From NCBI GenBank assembly GCA_019454225.1, contig CP075370.1, forward strand, positions 2,656,001 to 2,720,000: a stretch of 64,000 nucleotides of DNA. Direction: 5' to 3'. Shown one piece after another: positions 35,403-47,560 of this stretch. A program made the translations under genes and the position numbers. The notes beneath the pieces were generated by a model. That model did no database searches, was not told where the DNA came from, and saw only the letters and a program-made list of their open reading frames with translations. The DNA comes from Paracoccaceae bacterium (GTDB lineage: Bacteria; Pseudomonadota; Alphaproteobacteria; Rhodobacterales; Rhodobacteraceae). How positions within the stretch are numbered: the stretch's first letter is position 1; each line of letters starts with the position of its first letter.

Positions 35403-35972
35403 TCAATCCTTGGCGCGTTCCACATAGCTGTTGTCGTCGGTGTTGATCACGATGCGGGTGCCCGGCCCGATATGCGGCGGCACCATCACCCGCAGCCCGC
35501 TGTCGGTGGTGGCGGGCTTGTAGCTGGAGCTGGCGGTCTGCCCCTTCACCACGGGTTCCGTCTCGGTGATCTCGACCGTGATCTTCTGCGGCATCTCGAT
35601 GGCGATCGGCACGCCGTCGAAGGTCTTGAGGTAACAGCGCATGCCTTCCTGCAGATAGACCTTGCTGTCGCCCATCACGTCGCCGGTGACCACGACCTGC
35701 TCATAGGTCTCGGGCTCCATGAAATGGAACCCCTCGCCATCCTCGTAGAGGAAATCATACTCCCGTTCGTCGACGGTCGCCTTCTCCACCTGGTCGGTGG
35801 TCTTCCACCGCTCGCTGACCTTCACGCCGTCCGAGATGCGGCGCATGTCGACCGATGTCGTGGGGGTGCCCTTGCCGGGATGGAAGTTCTCGGCCTTGAG
35901 CACGGCATACAGGCGGCCGTCCATCTCGACGACGTTCCCCTTGCGCAACGATGAAGCGATGACCTTGACCAC
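35403..35972 (-). CDS. efp: Translation elongation factor P
   Basis: EF-P rescues ribosomes stalled at polyproline. The 189-residue protein has the three beta-barrel domains; the modifiable lysine is K34 in HPGKGTP. The frame is open far upstream but only the GTG at 35970-35972, with AAGGG at a proper distance, gives the usual start ([12 protein letters not shown]). It is divergent from epmA, the enzyme family that attaches beta-lysine to this lysine, 96 bases away. The usual partner epmB is not in the window. Confidence 0.95.
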   Translation of the reverse strand: MVKVIASSLRKGNVVEMDGRLYAVLKAENFHPGKGTPTTSVDMRRISDGVKVSERWKTTDQVEKATVDEREYDFLYEDGEGFHFMEPETYEQVVVTGDVMGDSKVYLQEGMRCYLKTFDGVPIAIEMPQKITVEITETEPVVKGQTASSSYKPATTDSGLRVMVPPHIGPGTRIVINTDDNSYVERAKD

Positions 35973-36068
35973 GTTTGGACCCTTGTGAATGACGGAAAGG
36001 CGCGGTAGCCGCGCAATCCCGCATGCCCCTAGCGCATCCTGCGCCAATCCGCCAGCCCCGAGGCCCCG

Positions 36069-37133
36069 ATGCCCCAGTCCCCCGCCGACACCCCCTGGTG
36101 GCACCCCGCCCGGCACGAGGGCCGCCGCCCGGCCCTGCTGGCGCGCAACCGCATCGTCTCGGCGCTGCGCCGCTGGTTCGACGATCAGGGCTTTGCCGAG
36201 GTCGATCCGTCGATTCTCGCCACCTCGCCGGGGAACGAGACGCATCTGCACGCCTTCGCCACCACGATGATCGGCAACGACGGTGTCGGGCGGCCGGCCT
36301 ACCTGCACACCTCGCCCGAATTCGCCATGAAGAAACTGCTGGCGGCGGGCGAGACGCGGATATTCGCCCTGTCGCACGTGTTCCGCAACCGCGAGCGCGG
36401 CGCCCGCCACCACCCCGAGTTCACGATGCTGGAATGGTATCGGGCCGGGGCGGATTATGACGTTCTGATAAGGGATTGCGCGGCGTTCCTGCAGCTTGCC
36501 GCGCGCGCGGCGGGCAGCACCCTGCTGCGCCATGGCGATGCCACCTGCGACCCGTTCGCGGAACCCGAACGCCTGACGCTGGCCCAGGCCTTCGCACGCC
36601 ACGCGGGCATCGACCTGCCCGCCACCATGTCCCCCGACGGCAGCCCCGACCCGGCGGCGATGGCGCGGGCCTGCGCGCAGGCGGGCGTCCGCACCGATCC
36701 CTCCGACACCTGGTCCGACATGTTCAGCCGCGTCCTCGCCGACCGGATCGAGCCGCATCTCGGCCACGGCCGGCCCACCGCGCTCGACCGCTACCCGGTG
36801 CCCGAGGCGGCGCTGGCCCGGCCCTGCCCCGACGATCCGCGCTTTGCCGAACGGTTCGAGCTTTATGCCTGCGGGGTCGAGCTGGCCAACGGCTTCGGCG
36901 AACTGACGAACGCCCCCGAACAGCGCCGCCGCTTCCTGGCCGACATGGACGAGAAGGCGCGGCTCTACGGCGAGCGCTACCCGCTGGACGAGGATTTCCT
37001 GGCGGCGCTGGCCCTGATGCCCCCCGCCAGCGGCATCGCCATGGGGTTCGACCGGCTGGCGATGCTGGCGACCCATGCGCCGCGCATCGACGATGTGATC
37101 TGGGCCCCCGTCCCCGACAGCCCTAGCCGGTGA
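36069..37133 (+). CDS. epmA: EF-P lysyl-lysine ligase (EpmA/GenX)
   Basis: EpmA is a class II lysyl-tRNA synthetase paralogue that charges EF-P K34 with beta-lysine. The 354-residue protein lacks the N-terminal anticodon-binding domain of LysS. Motif 2 is visible as [22 protein letters not shown] and motif 3 as [13 protein letters not shown]. The head-to-head arrangement with efp supports the assignment. Its 3' end overlaps the convergent DUF1624 gene by 11 bases. Confidence 0.95.
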   Translation: MPQSPADTPWWHPARHEGRRPALLARNRIVSALRRWFDDQGFAEVDPSILATSPGNETHLHAFATTMIGNDGVGRPAYLHTSPEFAMKKLLAAGETRIFALSHVFRNRERGARHHPEFTMLEWYRAGADYDVLIRDCAAFLQLAARAAGSTLLRHGDATCDPFAEPERLTLAQAFARHAGIDLPATMSPDGSPDPAAMARACAQAGVRTDPSDTWSDMFSRVLADRIEPHLGHGRPTALDRYPVPEAALARPCPDDPRFAERFELYACGVELANGFGELTNAPEQRRRFLADMDEKARLYGERYPLDEDFLAALALMPPASGIAMGFDRLAMLATHAPRIDDVIWAPVPDSPSR

Positions 37134-37851
37134 TCCGCAGCCAGGCCCAGATCCCGCCGATCAGCACCGGCTGGTGCAGCAGATAGATGGCCAGCGAATG
37201 CCGCCCCGGCCAGCCCAGCCGCCGCAGACCGGGCCCCGGCGGCGGCGCGGCCCGCAGCGCCTGCCAGAGGCCCGCATCCTCCGCCGCCCGGGCCGCCGCG
37301 ATCCCCGCCAGCACCGCCGCGAACCACGGAAACACCGGCACATAGTCCACCGTCAGCGGAACAACCGTTCCCAGCCCCAGGAACTGCACCCCCGCAAGGT
37401 CGAAGACCGGCGCGGCCACCTGCCGGTCGATGAAGACGACCGCCGCCGCCAGCCCGGCGATCGCCGGCCAGGGCAGCCGCAGCACGGCCAGCCCCGCGAC
37501 CGACCCGAAGGCGATGGCATGCAGGATGCCGAAGAACACCCAGCGGTCGGGCATCGCGAACCAGGTCGCCGCCGAGATCGCGGCCGCCGCGCCGCCCACC
37601 GCCGCCAGCCGCCGCAGCGCCGGTCGCCAGGCGACGCCGCCACCATGCGCCAGCCACAGGCTGACCCCCGCGAGGAACAGGAACGACGCGGCCGTGCCGC
37701 GCGCCAGCCAGTACCAGCCCCCCGACAGCACCGTGCCCGGCGCGACCAGGCCGAACATCTCCAGGTCATAGGCGAAGTGATAGACCGCCATGGCGACAAG
37801 CGCCGCGCTGCGCGCCGCGTCCAGCTGCCAGATCCGCCCGTTCCCTGCCAC
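37123..37851 (-). CDS. DUF1624/heparan-alpha-glucosaminide N-acetyltransferase-like membrane protein
   Basis: The 242-residue polytopic protein has about seven to eight hydrophobic spans. It opens with [27 protein letters not shown], the typical start of the DUF1624 group of acyltransferase-3-like membrane proteins with a conserved HF/YD pair in the first span, and ends with [20 protein letters not shown]. Members may acetylate sugars, but the bacterial substrate is unknown. It lies between nrdJ and epmA without close coupling. Confidence 0.87.
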   Translation of the reverse strand: MAGNGRIWQLDAARSAALVAMAVYHFAYDLEMFGLVAPGTVLSGGWYWLARGTAASFLFLAGVSLWLAHGGGVAWRPALRRLAAVGGAAAAISAATWFAMPDRWVFFGILHAIAFGSVAGLAVLRLPWPAIAGLAAAVVFIDRQVAAPVFDLAGVQFLGLGTVVPLTVDYVPVFPWFAAVLAGIAAARAAEDAGLWQALRAAPPPGPGLRRLGWPGRHSLAIYLLHQPVLIGGIWAWLRITG

Positions 37852-37954
37852 GCCCCGCCCTCCGCCAGCACAAGGGGCACCCGACCCCGGATGCCCCTGC
37901 GCCGCGCTCAGATATGCCCGGGCGCGCGGGGGGCCAGCCCCCCGCCCGGCCCGC

Positions 37955-40900
37955 TCACGAACACCCGCTCGTGCCGCCGCAGGTGTTGCACTTCAGGCAG
38001 GTGCCGTTGCGCACCAGCGTGTAGTTGCCGCATTCGCCGCAGGGATCGCCCGTGTAGCCCTGCATCTTGGCCTTGGCGCGGGGGTCAAGCGCGACCGTGC
38101 CGCTGGCGATCGCCGTGGCGCCGAGCGCCAGGGTCAGCCCTGCCGCATCGCCGGAAAACGCCGCCGCCTGCCCGCCCTGCAGCACCACCAGTTCCTGCGG
38201 CAGCCGCTTGCGCAGATAGCCGGTCGAGCTGATCGACTTCAGCAGTTCCACCGACTTGGTGGCGGCCGCGTCGCTGATCTCGCCGATGTTGCGCTTGCCT
38301 TCCTCCTCGCCGCGGCCGAGGTCATCAAAGCTCGCGCCCTGCGGCTTCACATGCGCCAGGTCGGTGCGGTCCAGATAGCTGACCGCCAGTTCGCGGAAGA
38401 TGTAGTCGAGGATCGAGGTGGCGTTCTTGATGCTGTCGTTGCCCTGCACCATGCCCGCCGGCTCGAACCGGGTGAAGGTGAAGGCCTCCACGAATTCCTC
38501 CAGCGGCACGCCGTATTGCAGGCCGACGCTGACGGCGATGGCGAAGTTGTTCATCATCGCCCGGAAGCCCGCGCCTTCCTTGTGCATGTCGATGAAGATC
38601 TCGCCCAACGAGCCGTCGCCGTATTCGCCGGTCCGCAGATAGACCTTGTGGCCGCCCACGATGGCCTTCTGGGTATAGCCCTTGCGGCGTTCGGGCAGCT
38701 TCACGCGGTGCGACCGCACGATCTCCTTCACGATCACCTTCTCGATGATCTTCTCGGCCACGACCATGGCCTTTTCCTGCGGCGAGCCGCTGGCCAGCAC
38801 CTCCTCGGCCTCCTCGTCGTCCTCGACCAGGGCCGCGGCCAGCGGCTGCGACAGTTTCGATCCGTCGCGGTAGAGCGCATTGGCCTTCACGCCCAGCGAC
38901 CACGACAGTTCGTAGGCCGCCTTGACATCCTCGATGGTGGCCGCGTTCGGCATGTTGATGGTCTTGGAAATGGCCCCCGAGATGAAGCTCTGGGCGGCGG
39001 CCATCATGTGGATATGCGATTCGACGCTCAGGAACCGCTTGCCGGTCTTGCCGCAGGGATTGGCGCAGTCGAAGACCGCAAGATGCTCGGCCTTCAGATG
39101 CGGCGCGCCCTCCAGCGTCATCGTCCCGCAGACATGGTCGTTGGCGGCGGCGATCTGCGCCCGGCTGAACCCCAGATGCGTCAGCAGGTCGAAGGTCGGG
39201 TCGGCCAGACGCTCGGCCGGAATGCCCAGCGTGCCGCGGCAGAACTCCTCGCCCAGCGTCCACTGGTTGAACACGAAGCGGATGTCGAACGCGGTGGGCA
39301 GCGCCGCCTCGACCTTGGCGATCTCGGCCGCGCCGAACCCGTGGCCGATCAGCGCCGTGTGGTTGATGCCGGGCGCCTGCCCCAGGCTGCCATGGCCCAC
39401 GGCATGGGCCACGATCTCGGCCACCTGCGCCGGGCCATAGCCCAGCTTGGCCAGGGCGGCGGGCACCGACTGGTTGATGATCTTGAAATAGCCGCCGCCC
39501 GCCAGTTTCTTGAACTTCACCAGGGCGAAATCGGGCTCGATCCCGGTGGTGTCGCAGTCCATCACCAGCCCGATGGTGCCGGTCGGCGCGATCACCGTGA
39601 CCTGCGCATTGCGGAACCCGTGCGCCTGGCCCAGCGTCAGCGCCTCGTCCCAGGCCGACCGGGCCAGCGCCACCAGCCCCTTGTCCGGGCAGTTCCGGGC
39701 ATCCAGCGCCACCGGCGCCACGTTCAGCCCCTCGTATTCCGCCGTCCCCTGCGCCGCCGCCCGGTGGTTGCGGATCACCCGCAGCATATGGGACGCATTG
39801 CGCGCATAGCCCGGGAAGGCGCCCAGTTCCGCCGCCATCTCGGCACTCGTCGCATAGGACACGCCGGTCATCACCGCGGTCAGCGCCCCGCACAGCGCCC
39901 GGCCCTCGGGGCTGTCATATCCCAGCCCCATGTTCATCAGCAGCCCGCCGATATTGGCATAGCCAAGGCCCAGCGTGCGGAAGTCATAGGACAGCTGCGC
40001 GATCTCCTTCGACGGGAACTGCGCCATCATCACGCTGATTTCCAGCGTCACCGTCCACAGCCGCGTGGCATGCACATAGCCCTCGGCGTCGAACCGCCCG
40101 TCCTTCAGGAAGGTCAGCAGGTTCATCGAGGCCAGGTTGCAGGCGGTATCGTCGAGGAACATGTATTCCGAACACGGGTTCGACCCCCGGATCGGCCCGT
40201 CCTCGGGGCAGGTGTGCCAGGCGTTCACCGTGTCGTGGAACTGGATGCCGGGATCGGCGCAGGCCCAGGCGGCATGGCCCACCTGTTCCCACAGGTCGCG
40301 CGCCTTCACCGTCTTGGACACCCGGCCATCGGTGCGGCGCACCAGTTCCCAGTCCAGGTCCTCCGCCACCGCGCGCAGGAAGGCATCGGTCACCCGCACC
40401 GAGTTGTTCGAGTTCTGGCCCGACACGCTGGCATAGGCTTCCGAATCCCAGTCCGTGTCATAGGTCGGGAACTCGATCGAGGAAAATCCCTGCCGCGCAT
40501 AGTCCAGCACGCGCTTCACATAGGTGTCGGGGATCATCGCCTTCTTCGCCGCGCGCAGCGCCGCCTTCAGCGCCGGGTTCTTCGCCGCATCCGCCGCATC
40601 CGCCGCCGCCCCGTCCCAGACCCGGATCGCGGCAAAGATCTCGTTCAGCCGCGCCTCATGCGCCTTCGACCCGGCGACCAGCGAGGCGACCTTCTGCTCC
40701 TCGATCACCTTCCAGTTGATGAACTGCTCGATATCGGGGTGATCCATGTCGCAGATCACCATCTTGGCCGCACGCCGCGTGGTGCCGCCCGACTTGATCG
40801 CCCCCGCCGCGCGGTCGCCGATCTTCAGGAACCCCATCAGGCCGCTCGACTTGCCGCCGCCCGACAGCCGTTCGCCCTCGCCCCGCAGCGACGAGAAATT

Positions 40901-41599
40901 GGTCCCCGTCCCCGAGCCGTACTTGAACAGCCGCGCCTCGCGGACCCACAGGTCCATGATCCCACCCTCGTTCACCAGATCGTCGCTGACCGACTGGATG
41001 AAGCAGGCATGCGGCTGCGGATGTTCGTAGGCGCTGTCCGATTTCGTCAGCTTGCCGGTCCGGTGGTCCACATAGAAATGGCCCTGCGACGGGCCGTCGA
41101 TCCCGTAGGCCCAGTGCAGCCCGGTGTTGAACCACTGCGGGCTGTTCGGCGCCGCCATCTGGCGGGCCAGCATGAACCGCATCTCGTCATAATAGGCGCG
41201 GGCATCGGCCTCGGCGGTGAAATAGCCGCCCTTCCAGCCCCAGTAGGCCCAGGCCCCCGCCAGCCGGTCGAACACCTGCCGGGCACTGGTCTCGCCGACG
41301 ATCCGCTCGCCCTCGGGCAGCGCGGCCAATGCCTCCTCGTCGGCGACCGACCGCCACAGGAACTCGGGCACGCCCTTCTCGCGCACCTTCTTCAGACGCG
41401 CGGGCACGCCGGCCTTGCGGAAATACTTCTGCGCCAGAACGTCACCCGCCACCTGGCTCCACCCGTCGGGCACCTCCACGGCGTCGTTGCGGAACACCAC
41501 CTTGCCGTCGGGGTTCCGGATTTCGCTGGTCATCGTGGCAAAGGCCATGGCGCCATAGGCACCGGTGGCCTCGGTGGTGAACTTCCGCTCGATCCTCAT
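37955..41599 (-). CDS. nrdJ: Ribonucleoside-diphosphate reductase, class II, B12 dependent
   Basis: NrdJ makes deoxyribonucleotides with adenosylcobalamin as radical source, with or without oxygen. The 1214-residue protein has the active-site N-x-C-x-E motif (GSNPCSEY), the ACNLASMNL segment, [18 protein letters not shown], and a C-terminal cysteine-rich ribbon (CGECG, then CLKCNTCGG) that likely relays reducing power. The ATG at 41599 follows GAACGGAGCGAGG; the open frame beyond it is non-homologous. A 400-base upstream region may hold control sites. Confidence 0.95.
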   Translation of the reverse strand: MRIERKFTTEATGAYGAMAFATMTSEIRNPDGKVVFRNDAVEVPDGWSQVAGDVLAQKYFRKAGVPARLKKVREKGVPEFLWRSVADEEALAALPEGERIVGETSARQVFDRLAGAWAYWGWKGGYFTAEADARAYYDEMRFMLARQMAAPNSPQWFNTGLHWAYGIDGPSQGHFYVDHRTGKLTKSDSAYEHPQPHACFIQSVSDDLVNEGGIMDLWVREARLFKYGSGTGTNFSSLRGEGERLSGGGKSSGLMGFLKIGDRAAGAIKSGGTTRRAAKMVICDMDHPDIEQFINWKVIEEQKVASLVAGSKAHEARLNEIFAAIRVWDGAAADAADAAKNPALKAALRAAKKAMIPDTYVKRVLDYARQGFSSIEFPTYDTDWDSEAYASVSGQNSNNSVRVTDAFLRAVAEDLDWELVRRTDGRVSKTVKARDLWEQVGHAAWACADPGIQFHDTVNAWHTCPEDGPIRGSNPCSEYMFLDDTACNLASMNLLTFLKDGRFDAEGYVHATRLWTVTLEISVMMAQFPSKEIAQLSYDFRTLGLGYANIGGLLMNMGLGYDSPEGRALCGALTAVMTGVSYATSAEMAAELGAFPGYARNASHMLRVIRNHRAAAQGTAEYEGLNVAPVALDARNCPDKGLVALARSAWDEALTLGQAHGFRNAQVTVIAPTGTIGLVMDCDTTGIEPDFALVKFKKLAGGGYFKIINQSVPAALAKLGYGPAQVAEIVAHAVGHGSLGQAPGINHTALIGHGFGAAEIAKVEAALPTAFDIRFVFNQWTLGEEFCRGTLGIPAERLADPTFDLLTHLGFSRAQIAAANDHVCGTMTLEGAPHLKAEHLAVFDCANPCGKTGKRFLSVESHIHMMAAAQSFISGAISKTINMPNAATIEDVKAAYELSWSLGVKANALYRDGSKLSQPLAAALVEDDEEAEEVLASGSPQEKAMVVAEKIIEKVIVKEIVRSHRVKLPERRKGYTQKAIVGGHKVYLRTGEYGDGSLGEIFIDMHKEGAGFRAMMNNFAIAVSVGLQYGVPLEEFVEAFTFTRFEPAGMVQGNDSIKNATSILDYIFRELAVSYLDRTDLAHVKPQGASFDDLGRGEEEGKRNIGEISDAAATKSVELLKSISSTGYLRKRLPQELVVLQGGQAAAFSGDAAGLTLALGATAIASGTVALDPRAKAKMQGYTGDPCGECGNYTLVRNGTCLKCNTCGGTSGCS

Positions 41600-41998
41600 C
41601 TGCCTCGCTCCGTTTCTCGTTATGGCGCGCCCCGGCGCCCGTGGTCCCGTCTGCGGGCACAGGAAACAGCGCCCCGCTCCGCAGTGGCGAAGCAGGTCAG
41701 CCTGACGCGGCTGATGCTCTGGTGGTTGATCCCTGTCCCACGCCAGCCACAACATCTGGTGTGTCGTTTCGGCGCTTTGTCAAAGTGTCGTATTCGCGGG
41801 CGCCGATCAACGCGAAAAAGTGTCGTAACACAAAATAAAGTATCTTGACGCAGCCCTACCCCAATCCGTGGGGAAAACCTGTGGATATGTGGACAGACCG
41901 GGGGACAAACGCACCTGTGCGCGGCGCGTCGCCGGGATTTTGGCAACCAGTGAAAACACTTGGCGCAACAGGCTGATTTCGCGTGTGAACTGGCCGAC
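41600..41998 (-). promoter_or_regulatory. nrdJ upstream region with candidate control sites
   Basis: This 399-base stretch has no convincing gene. Two segments match the NrdR box (ACACWATATMTTGT) at 11 of 14 positions: 41828-41841 and, reversed, 41749-41762. They start 79 bases apart, wider than usual tandem boxes. GTGTCGT occurs three times (41761, 41785, 41820). Two head-to-tail DnaA-box-like motifs (TGTGGATAT at 41880, TGTGGACAG at 41888) lie farther out. All are suggestive only. Confidence 0.4.
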
Positions 41999-42874
41999 TC
42001 AACCCCGGTTGATCAGCACGATTCCCGCAGCCACCAGCGATGCCGCGACAACCAGTCCCGGGGTCAGCGCCTCGCCCAGCAGCAGCCAGCCCAGCGCCAC
42101 CGAGAAGACCGGCGTCAGAAAGCTGAACGAGGCCACGATCGCGGCCGGATAGACCGACAGCAGCCACAGCCAGGCAATGAACCCGCCCGCCACCACGACG
42201 CCCGACTGGAACAGCAGCCACAACCCGTGCTCGGGCCGGAACTCGCGGATCAGCGGACCGAAGGCCAGCGATGCCAGCAGCAGAATCGGCGCCGACACCG
42301 CGACCATCCACAACAGCTGCATCTCCGGCCCCGCCGCCCGCATCACCGGCCGCTTGGCGACAAAGGCCGTGCCCGCCCAGCCCAGCGCCGCGCCCAGCGC
42401 GCACAGGTCGCCCGCCAGGCTGCCCGCCCCGGCGCCCCGGCCGTCCAGGATCGCCAGCGCCGTGCCTGCAAAGGCCAGGCCCAGGCCCGCCATGCGCCGC
42501 GCCGTCAGCCGCTCGCCCGGCAGACCCCAATGCGCCATCAGCGCCAGCCACACCGGCATGGAATAGAAGATGACGGCCGCGCGGCTGACCGTCGTCAGGT
42601 CCAGCGCCACGAACAGGCACAGGAACTCGGCCGCAAAGACGGCGCCCATCAGGACGCCCGCCCCCGCCTGCCCGGGTCCGACCCGAGGCGGACGGCCGCG
42701 CAGGACCAGCCAGGCCAGTACGAACAGCGTGGCCAGCGCCGACCGCAGCCCGGCAAAAAACACCGGTTGCAGCCCTTCGTTCACCCAGACGATCACCACC
42801 TGGTTGAAGGCCAGCAGCGCCGCGATCCCGGTCAGCGCCGCCGCGCCGAAAGCGTCAAGCCTGTCCCTGCGCAT
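41999..42874 (-). CDS. DMT-superfamily permease (EamA domains)
   Basis: The 291-residue membrane protein has ten hydrophobic segments in two EamA repeats. Typical landmarks are the first-repeat LRSALATLFVLAWL and AAVIFYSMPVWLALMAHW, and the second-repeat YPAAIVASFSFLTPVFSVALGWLLLGE. Such proteins export amino acids, nucleobases or other metabolites; the substrate cannot be told. It is divergent from the Mur-like regulator gene, with a 220-base region that contains a 19-base palindrome. Confidence 0.88.
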   Translation of the reverse strand: MRRDRLDAFGAAALTGIAALLAFNQVVIVWVNEGLQPVFFAGLRSALATLFVLAWLVLRGRPPRVGPGQAGAGVLMGAVFAAEFLCLFVALDLTTVSRAAVIFYSMPVWLALMAHWGLPGERLTARRMAGLGLAFAGTALAILDGRGAGAGSLAGDLCALGAALGWAGTAFVAKRPVMRAAGPEMQLLWMVAVSAPILLLASLAFGPLIREFRPEHGLWLLFQSGVVVAGGFIAWLWLLSVYPAAIVASFSFLTPVFSVALGWLLLGEALTPGLVVAASLVAAGIVLINRG

Positions 42875-43004
42875 GATCCCCCCGCACCCCGCCGGCCGCC
42901 ACCAGAGGGCGGCGGCTGCGCCGGGTCAAGGGCGGCGCGGGGCAAAAAAGTTGACGAAAGATGAATCCGCGCAGCCAAGCCATTGATATCAAAGCCACGG
43001 TTTT

Positions 43005-43023
43005 GCGTCCCACCGTGGGACGC
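43005..43023. promoter_or_regulatory. 19-bp perfect palindrome upstream of the Mur-like gene
   Basis: GCGTCCCAC-C-GTGGGACGC is perfectly symmetric around one base. As RNA it could not form a normal loop, so a dimeric DNA-binding protein is more likely. It lies 72 bases before the mur start. A second palindrome, TTGATATCAA, is 13 bases upstream (42983-42992). The rest of the 42875-43094 gap shows no gene. Confidence 0.5.
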
Positions 43024-43094
43024 TCGCAGGAAAAGGGGTGGAGCACGCGCGCCCCATGCCGTAATCCTGTATCACCTGAGACGGGAGCGGCCCC

Positions 43095-43505
43095 ATGACC
43101 GACATCATCGCCCGCTGCGAAGCCAAGGGCCTGCGCATGACCGACCAGCGCCGCACCGTGGCCCAGGTGATCGGCGAGGCCGAGGATCACCCCGATGTCG
43201 AGGAACTGCACGCCCGCGCCGCAGCACTTGACCCCCGCATCTCGATCGCCACCGTCTACCGGACCGTGAAGCTGTTCGAGGAATCCGGCATCCTCGACCG
43301 CCACGAATTCGGCGACGGCCGCGCCCGCTACGAGGATTCGATCCGCGACCACCACGACCACCTGATCGACATGACCACCGGCGAGGTCATCGAATTCGTC
43401 GATCCCGAGATCGAGGAACTTCAGGAACGCATCGCCGCCCGGCTGGGATACCGCCTTGCCGGGCACCGGCTGGAGCTTTATGGCGTGCCCCTCAAGAAGG
43501 GCTGA
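43095..43505 (+). CDS. Fur-family metal regulator, Mur-like
   Basis: The 136-residue protein has the N-terminal winged helix (RMTDQRRTVAQVI, then SIATVYRTVKLFEE) and the dimer domain with DHHDHLIDM. The CxxC pair of classic zinc-containing Fur is missing; the only cysteine is C8. This, and the close match to the rhizobial/Rhodobacter Mur sequence pattern, suggests the manganese-responsive form that represses Mn uptake, though iron control is possible. GGGAG precedes the ATG. The next gene, a permease, follows after 23 bases. Confidence 0.88.
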   Translation: MTDIIARCEAKGLRMTDQRRTVAQVIGEAEDHPDVEELHARAAALDPRISIATVYRTVKLFEESGILDRHEFGDGRARYEDSIRDHHDHLIDMTTGEVIEFVDPEIEELQERIAARLGYRLAGHRLELYGVPLKKG

Positions 43506-43528
43506 CCGACGGCCCGGAAAGGCCACCC

Positions 43529-45726
<2,198 letters not shown>

Positions 45727-45730
45727 GGCG

Positions 45731-46228
45731 ATGCGGGCGCTGCAATCCGCGGTGCTGGCCCTCGTGGTGGCCCTGATCGCGGCGCCCGCCGCCGCCCTGT
45801 CCTGTCTGGAACCGGATGTCCGCGCGACCTTCTGGCGCTACAGCGACCGTCCCGAAACCTGGCTGCCGGCGGTCGGCACCTTCAGCGATCTCCGGAAACT
45901 GCGCCATGACCGGGCCAAGGACCGCGTGCTGTGGACGGCGCGCTTTGCCGGGCACAGCGCGTCGAGCCGGGGTTGGGACCAGCCGATGGACGCCGAGGTG
46001 ACCATCGTGGTCCCGCTTTTCTCCGGCATTGCGGGCGGCGAGACCGATCCCGATGCGCTGGCGCGCTGGCTGCCGGGCCAGACCGGGCTGGTCTGGCTGG
46101 AACGGACGCCCCGGGGCTATGCCGCCGTCCACGAGCTGTGCGAGCCGTTCCTGGATACCGACAAGGCCAACTGGAAGCGCGCGCTCGACTGCCTGCGCGG
46201 GCGGCGCTGCGCCCGGCCCGGCGGCTAG
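45731..46228 (+). CDS. Secreted protein of unknown function downstream of eno
   Basis: The 165-residue product has a clean Sec signal (MRALQSAVLALVVALIAAPA, cleavage near AAALS). The mature part begins with a cysteine (SCLEPDV) and has three more cysteines near the end (ELCEPF, DCLRGRRC), so disulfides are likely in the periplasm. A single beta-rich domain is suggested by alternating hydrophobic runs (AEVTIVVPLF). I do not recognise the family. It starts 4 bases after the eno stop and may be co-transcribed with it. Confidence 0.75.
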   Translation: MRALQSAVLALVVALIAAPAAALSCLEPDVRATFWRYSDRPETWLPAVGTFSDLRKLRHDRAKDRVLWTARFAGHSASSRGWDQPMDAEVTIVVPLFSGIAGGETDPDALARWLPGQTGLVWLERTPRGYAAVHELCEPFLDTDKANWKRALDCLRGRRCARPGG

Positions 46229-47010
46229 GGCGCGACCGGGGCCTGCAGCGCCACCTTGAATTCCTGCAACGTGTTGCCACCGTCGACGACGATCAGCTGC
46301 CCGGTGACATAGCTCGCCTCCTCGGCGGCCAGAAACAGCACGGCATGGGCAACCTCGGCCGGTGTGCCGGGGCGGCCGACCGGGGTATGGCGGCCCGCCA
46401 CCAGTTCCGCCGCGTCGGAGCTTTCCGTGGCGATCCAGCCCGGTCCGATGGCGTTCACGGTGATGCCCCGACCGCCCGTCTCGATCGCCATCACCCGGGT
46501 CATGCCCATCAGCCCGGCCTTGGCGGCGGCATAGGTGCCCGAGCCGTCGATGCCGACGAGCGGCCCGGTCACCGAGGACATCTGGATGATCCGCCCGTAG
46601 CCCCGCGCGCGCATTCCCGGCAGCACGGCCCGGCACATCCGGAACGCCGAGGTCAGGGAAATGGCCAGGCCATGGTCCCATGTCGTGTCGGGCAGGTCGG
46701 CCAGCTGCGACCTGGGATGGTGCACCCCGGTCTGCTGCATGCCCGCGTTGTTCACAAGGATGTCGATGGGGCCAAGGGCCGCCTCCACCCCTGCGACCAG
46801 CGCGTCGATGTCCGGCTGGCGCGTCAGGTCGGCGATGGCGGCGTGGGTGCCCGGTCCAAGCTCCCTGGCCCGGTCATGGATGCGCGCGGTGGTCGAGGTG
46901 ATCGCCACCCGCGCACCGGCATCGCGCAGGGCCCGGGCGCAGCCCATGCCGATGCCGCCCGCGCTGCCCGCCCCGGTGACCAGCGCCACCCTGCCCGAGA
47001 CTCCTGCCAT
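46225..47010 (-). CDS. Short-chain dehydrogenase/reductase
   Basis: The 261-residue classical SDR has the nucleotide motif TGAGSAGGIGMG, NNAG, the catalytic triad in SSVTG and TYAAAKAG (Ser, Tyr, Lys), and the late PGWIATE. An Arg/Ser after beta-2 (TSTTAR) suggests NADP preference, but this is weak. It resembles FabG-type 3-oxoacyl reductases; the actual substrate is open. GGAGG precedes the ATG. It is convergent with the preceding secreted-protein gene and overlaps it by four bases. Confidence 0.9.
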   Translation of the reverse strand: MAGVSGRVALVTGAGSAGGIGMGCARALRDAGARVAITSTTARIHDRARELGPGTHAAIADLTRQPDIDALVAGVEAALGPIDILVNNAGMQQTGVHHPRSQLADLPDTTWDHGLAISLTSAFRMCRAVLPGMRARGYGRIIQMSSVTGPLVGIDGSGTYAAAKAGLMGMTRVMAIETGGRGITVNAIGPGWIATESSDAAELVAGRHTPVGRPGTPAEVAHAVLFLAAEEASYVTGQLIVVDGGNTLQEFKVALQAPVAP

Positions 47011-47124
47011 CGCCGTTCCTCCATTGGCGGCCGAGGCTAGCGCCGTTCCTGCGGCGCCGGAAGGGTGTTGAGATCGGTCACCCCGCGGGGGATACTCGCA
47101 GGACAGGAGAGAGGGGGCGGCAGG

Positions 47125-47553
47125 ATGGACCAGGCGGCGGCGCTGATCGAACGGCTGGGGTTGCAGCCGCATCCCGAAGGCGGCCACTACCGCCAGACCT
47201 GGGAAGGGCCGCCGGTCGCGGGCCGCGCCAGCGGCACCGCCATCCTGTTCCTGCTGCGGGCGGGCGAGCGAAGCCACTGGCACCGCGTGGATGCCGACGA
47301 GATCTGGCTGTTCCATGCCGGGGCGCCGCTGGTCCTGCGGATGTCGGCGCGTGCCGCGCTGCCCGCGCAGTCGGTCCGCCTGGGGCCCGACGTGCTGGCC
47401 GGGCATGCCGTGCAGGCGGTCGTGCCCGCCCACCACTGGCAGGCCGCCGAATCCACCGGCGACTGGACGCTGGTCAGTTGCACCGTCAGCCCGGGATTCC
47501 GCTTCGCCGGGTTCGAACTGGCGCAGCCCGGCTTCGACATCCCCCCGGCCTGA
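47125..47553 (+). CDS. Cupin-fold protein, DUF985
   Basis: The 142-residue protein has the DUF985 cupin pattern: LIERLGLQPHPEGGHYRQTW at the start, HWHRVDADEIWLFHAG with the metal-binding histidines, and a closing SCTVSPGFRFAGFEL. The family is widespread with little known function; some members are linked to sugar epimerase-like folds. A GGGGGCGGCAGG ribosome site supports the ATG at 47125. It is divergent from the SDR and followed closely by the desaturase. Confidence 0.88.
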   Translation: MDQAAALIERLGLQPHPEGGHYRQTWEGPPVAGRASGTAILFLLRAGERSHWHRVDADEIWLFHAGAPLVLRMSARAALPAQSVRLGPDVLAGHAVQAVVPAHHWQAAESTGDWTLVSCTVSPGFRFAGFELAQPGFDIPPA

Positions 47554-47560
47554 GCGCGCC

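Noticed and set aside
41600-41760. Possible cobalamin riboswitch before nrdJ (a GTCAGGCTGACCTGC stretch on the minus strand)
   Set aside because: It resembles the B12 box but has an extra base, and none of the other conserved riboswitch segments was found. Such riboswitches normally control the B12-independent enzyme, not nrdJ.
41641-41838. A 65-codon open frame in the nrdJ upstream region
   Set aside because: It starts with GTG and no ribosome site, shows no domain or signal, and overlaps the candidate regulatory motifs.
37790-41848. A very long open frame on the plus strand opposite nrdJ
   Set aside because: High GC leaves few stops in antisense frames. Its composition (Arg, His, Pro, Gly rich, no domain pattern) is that of a shadow of nrdJ.
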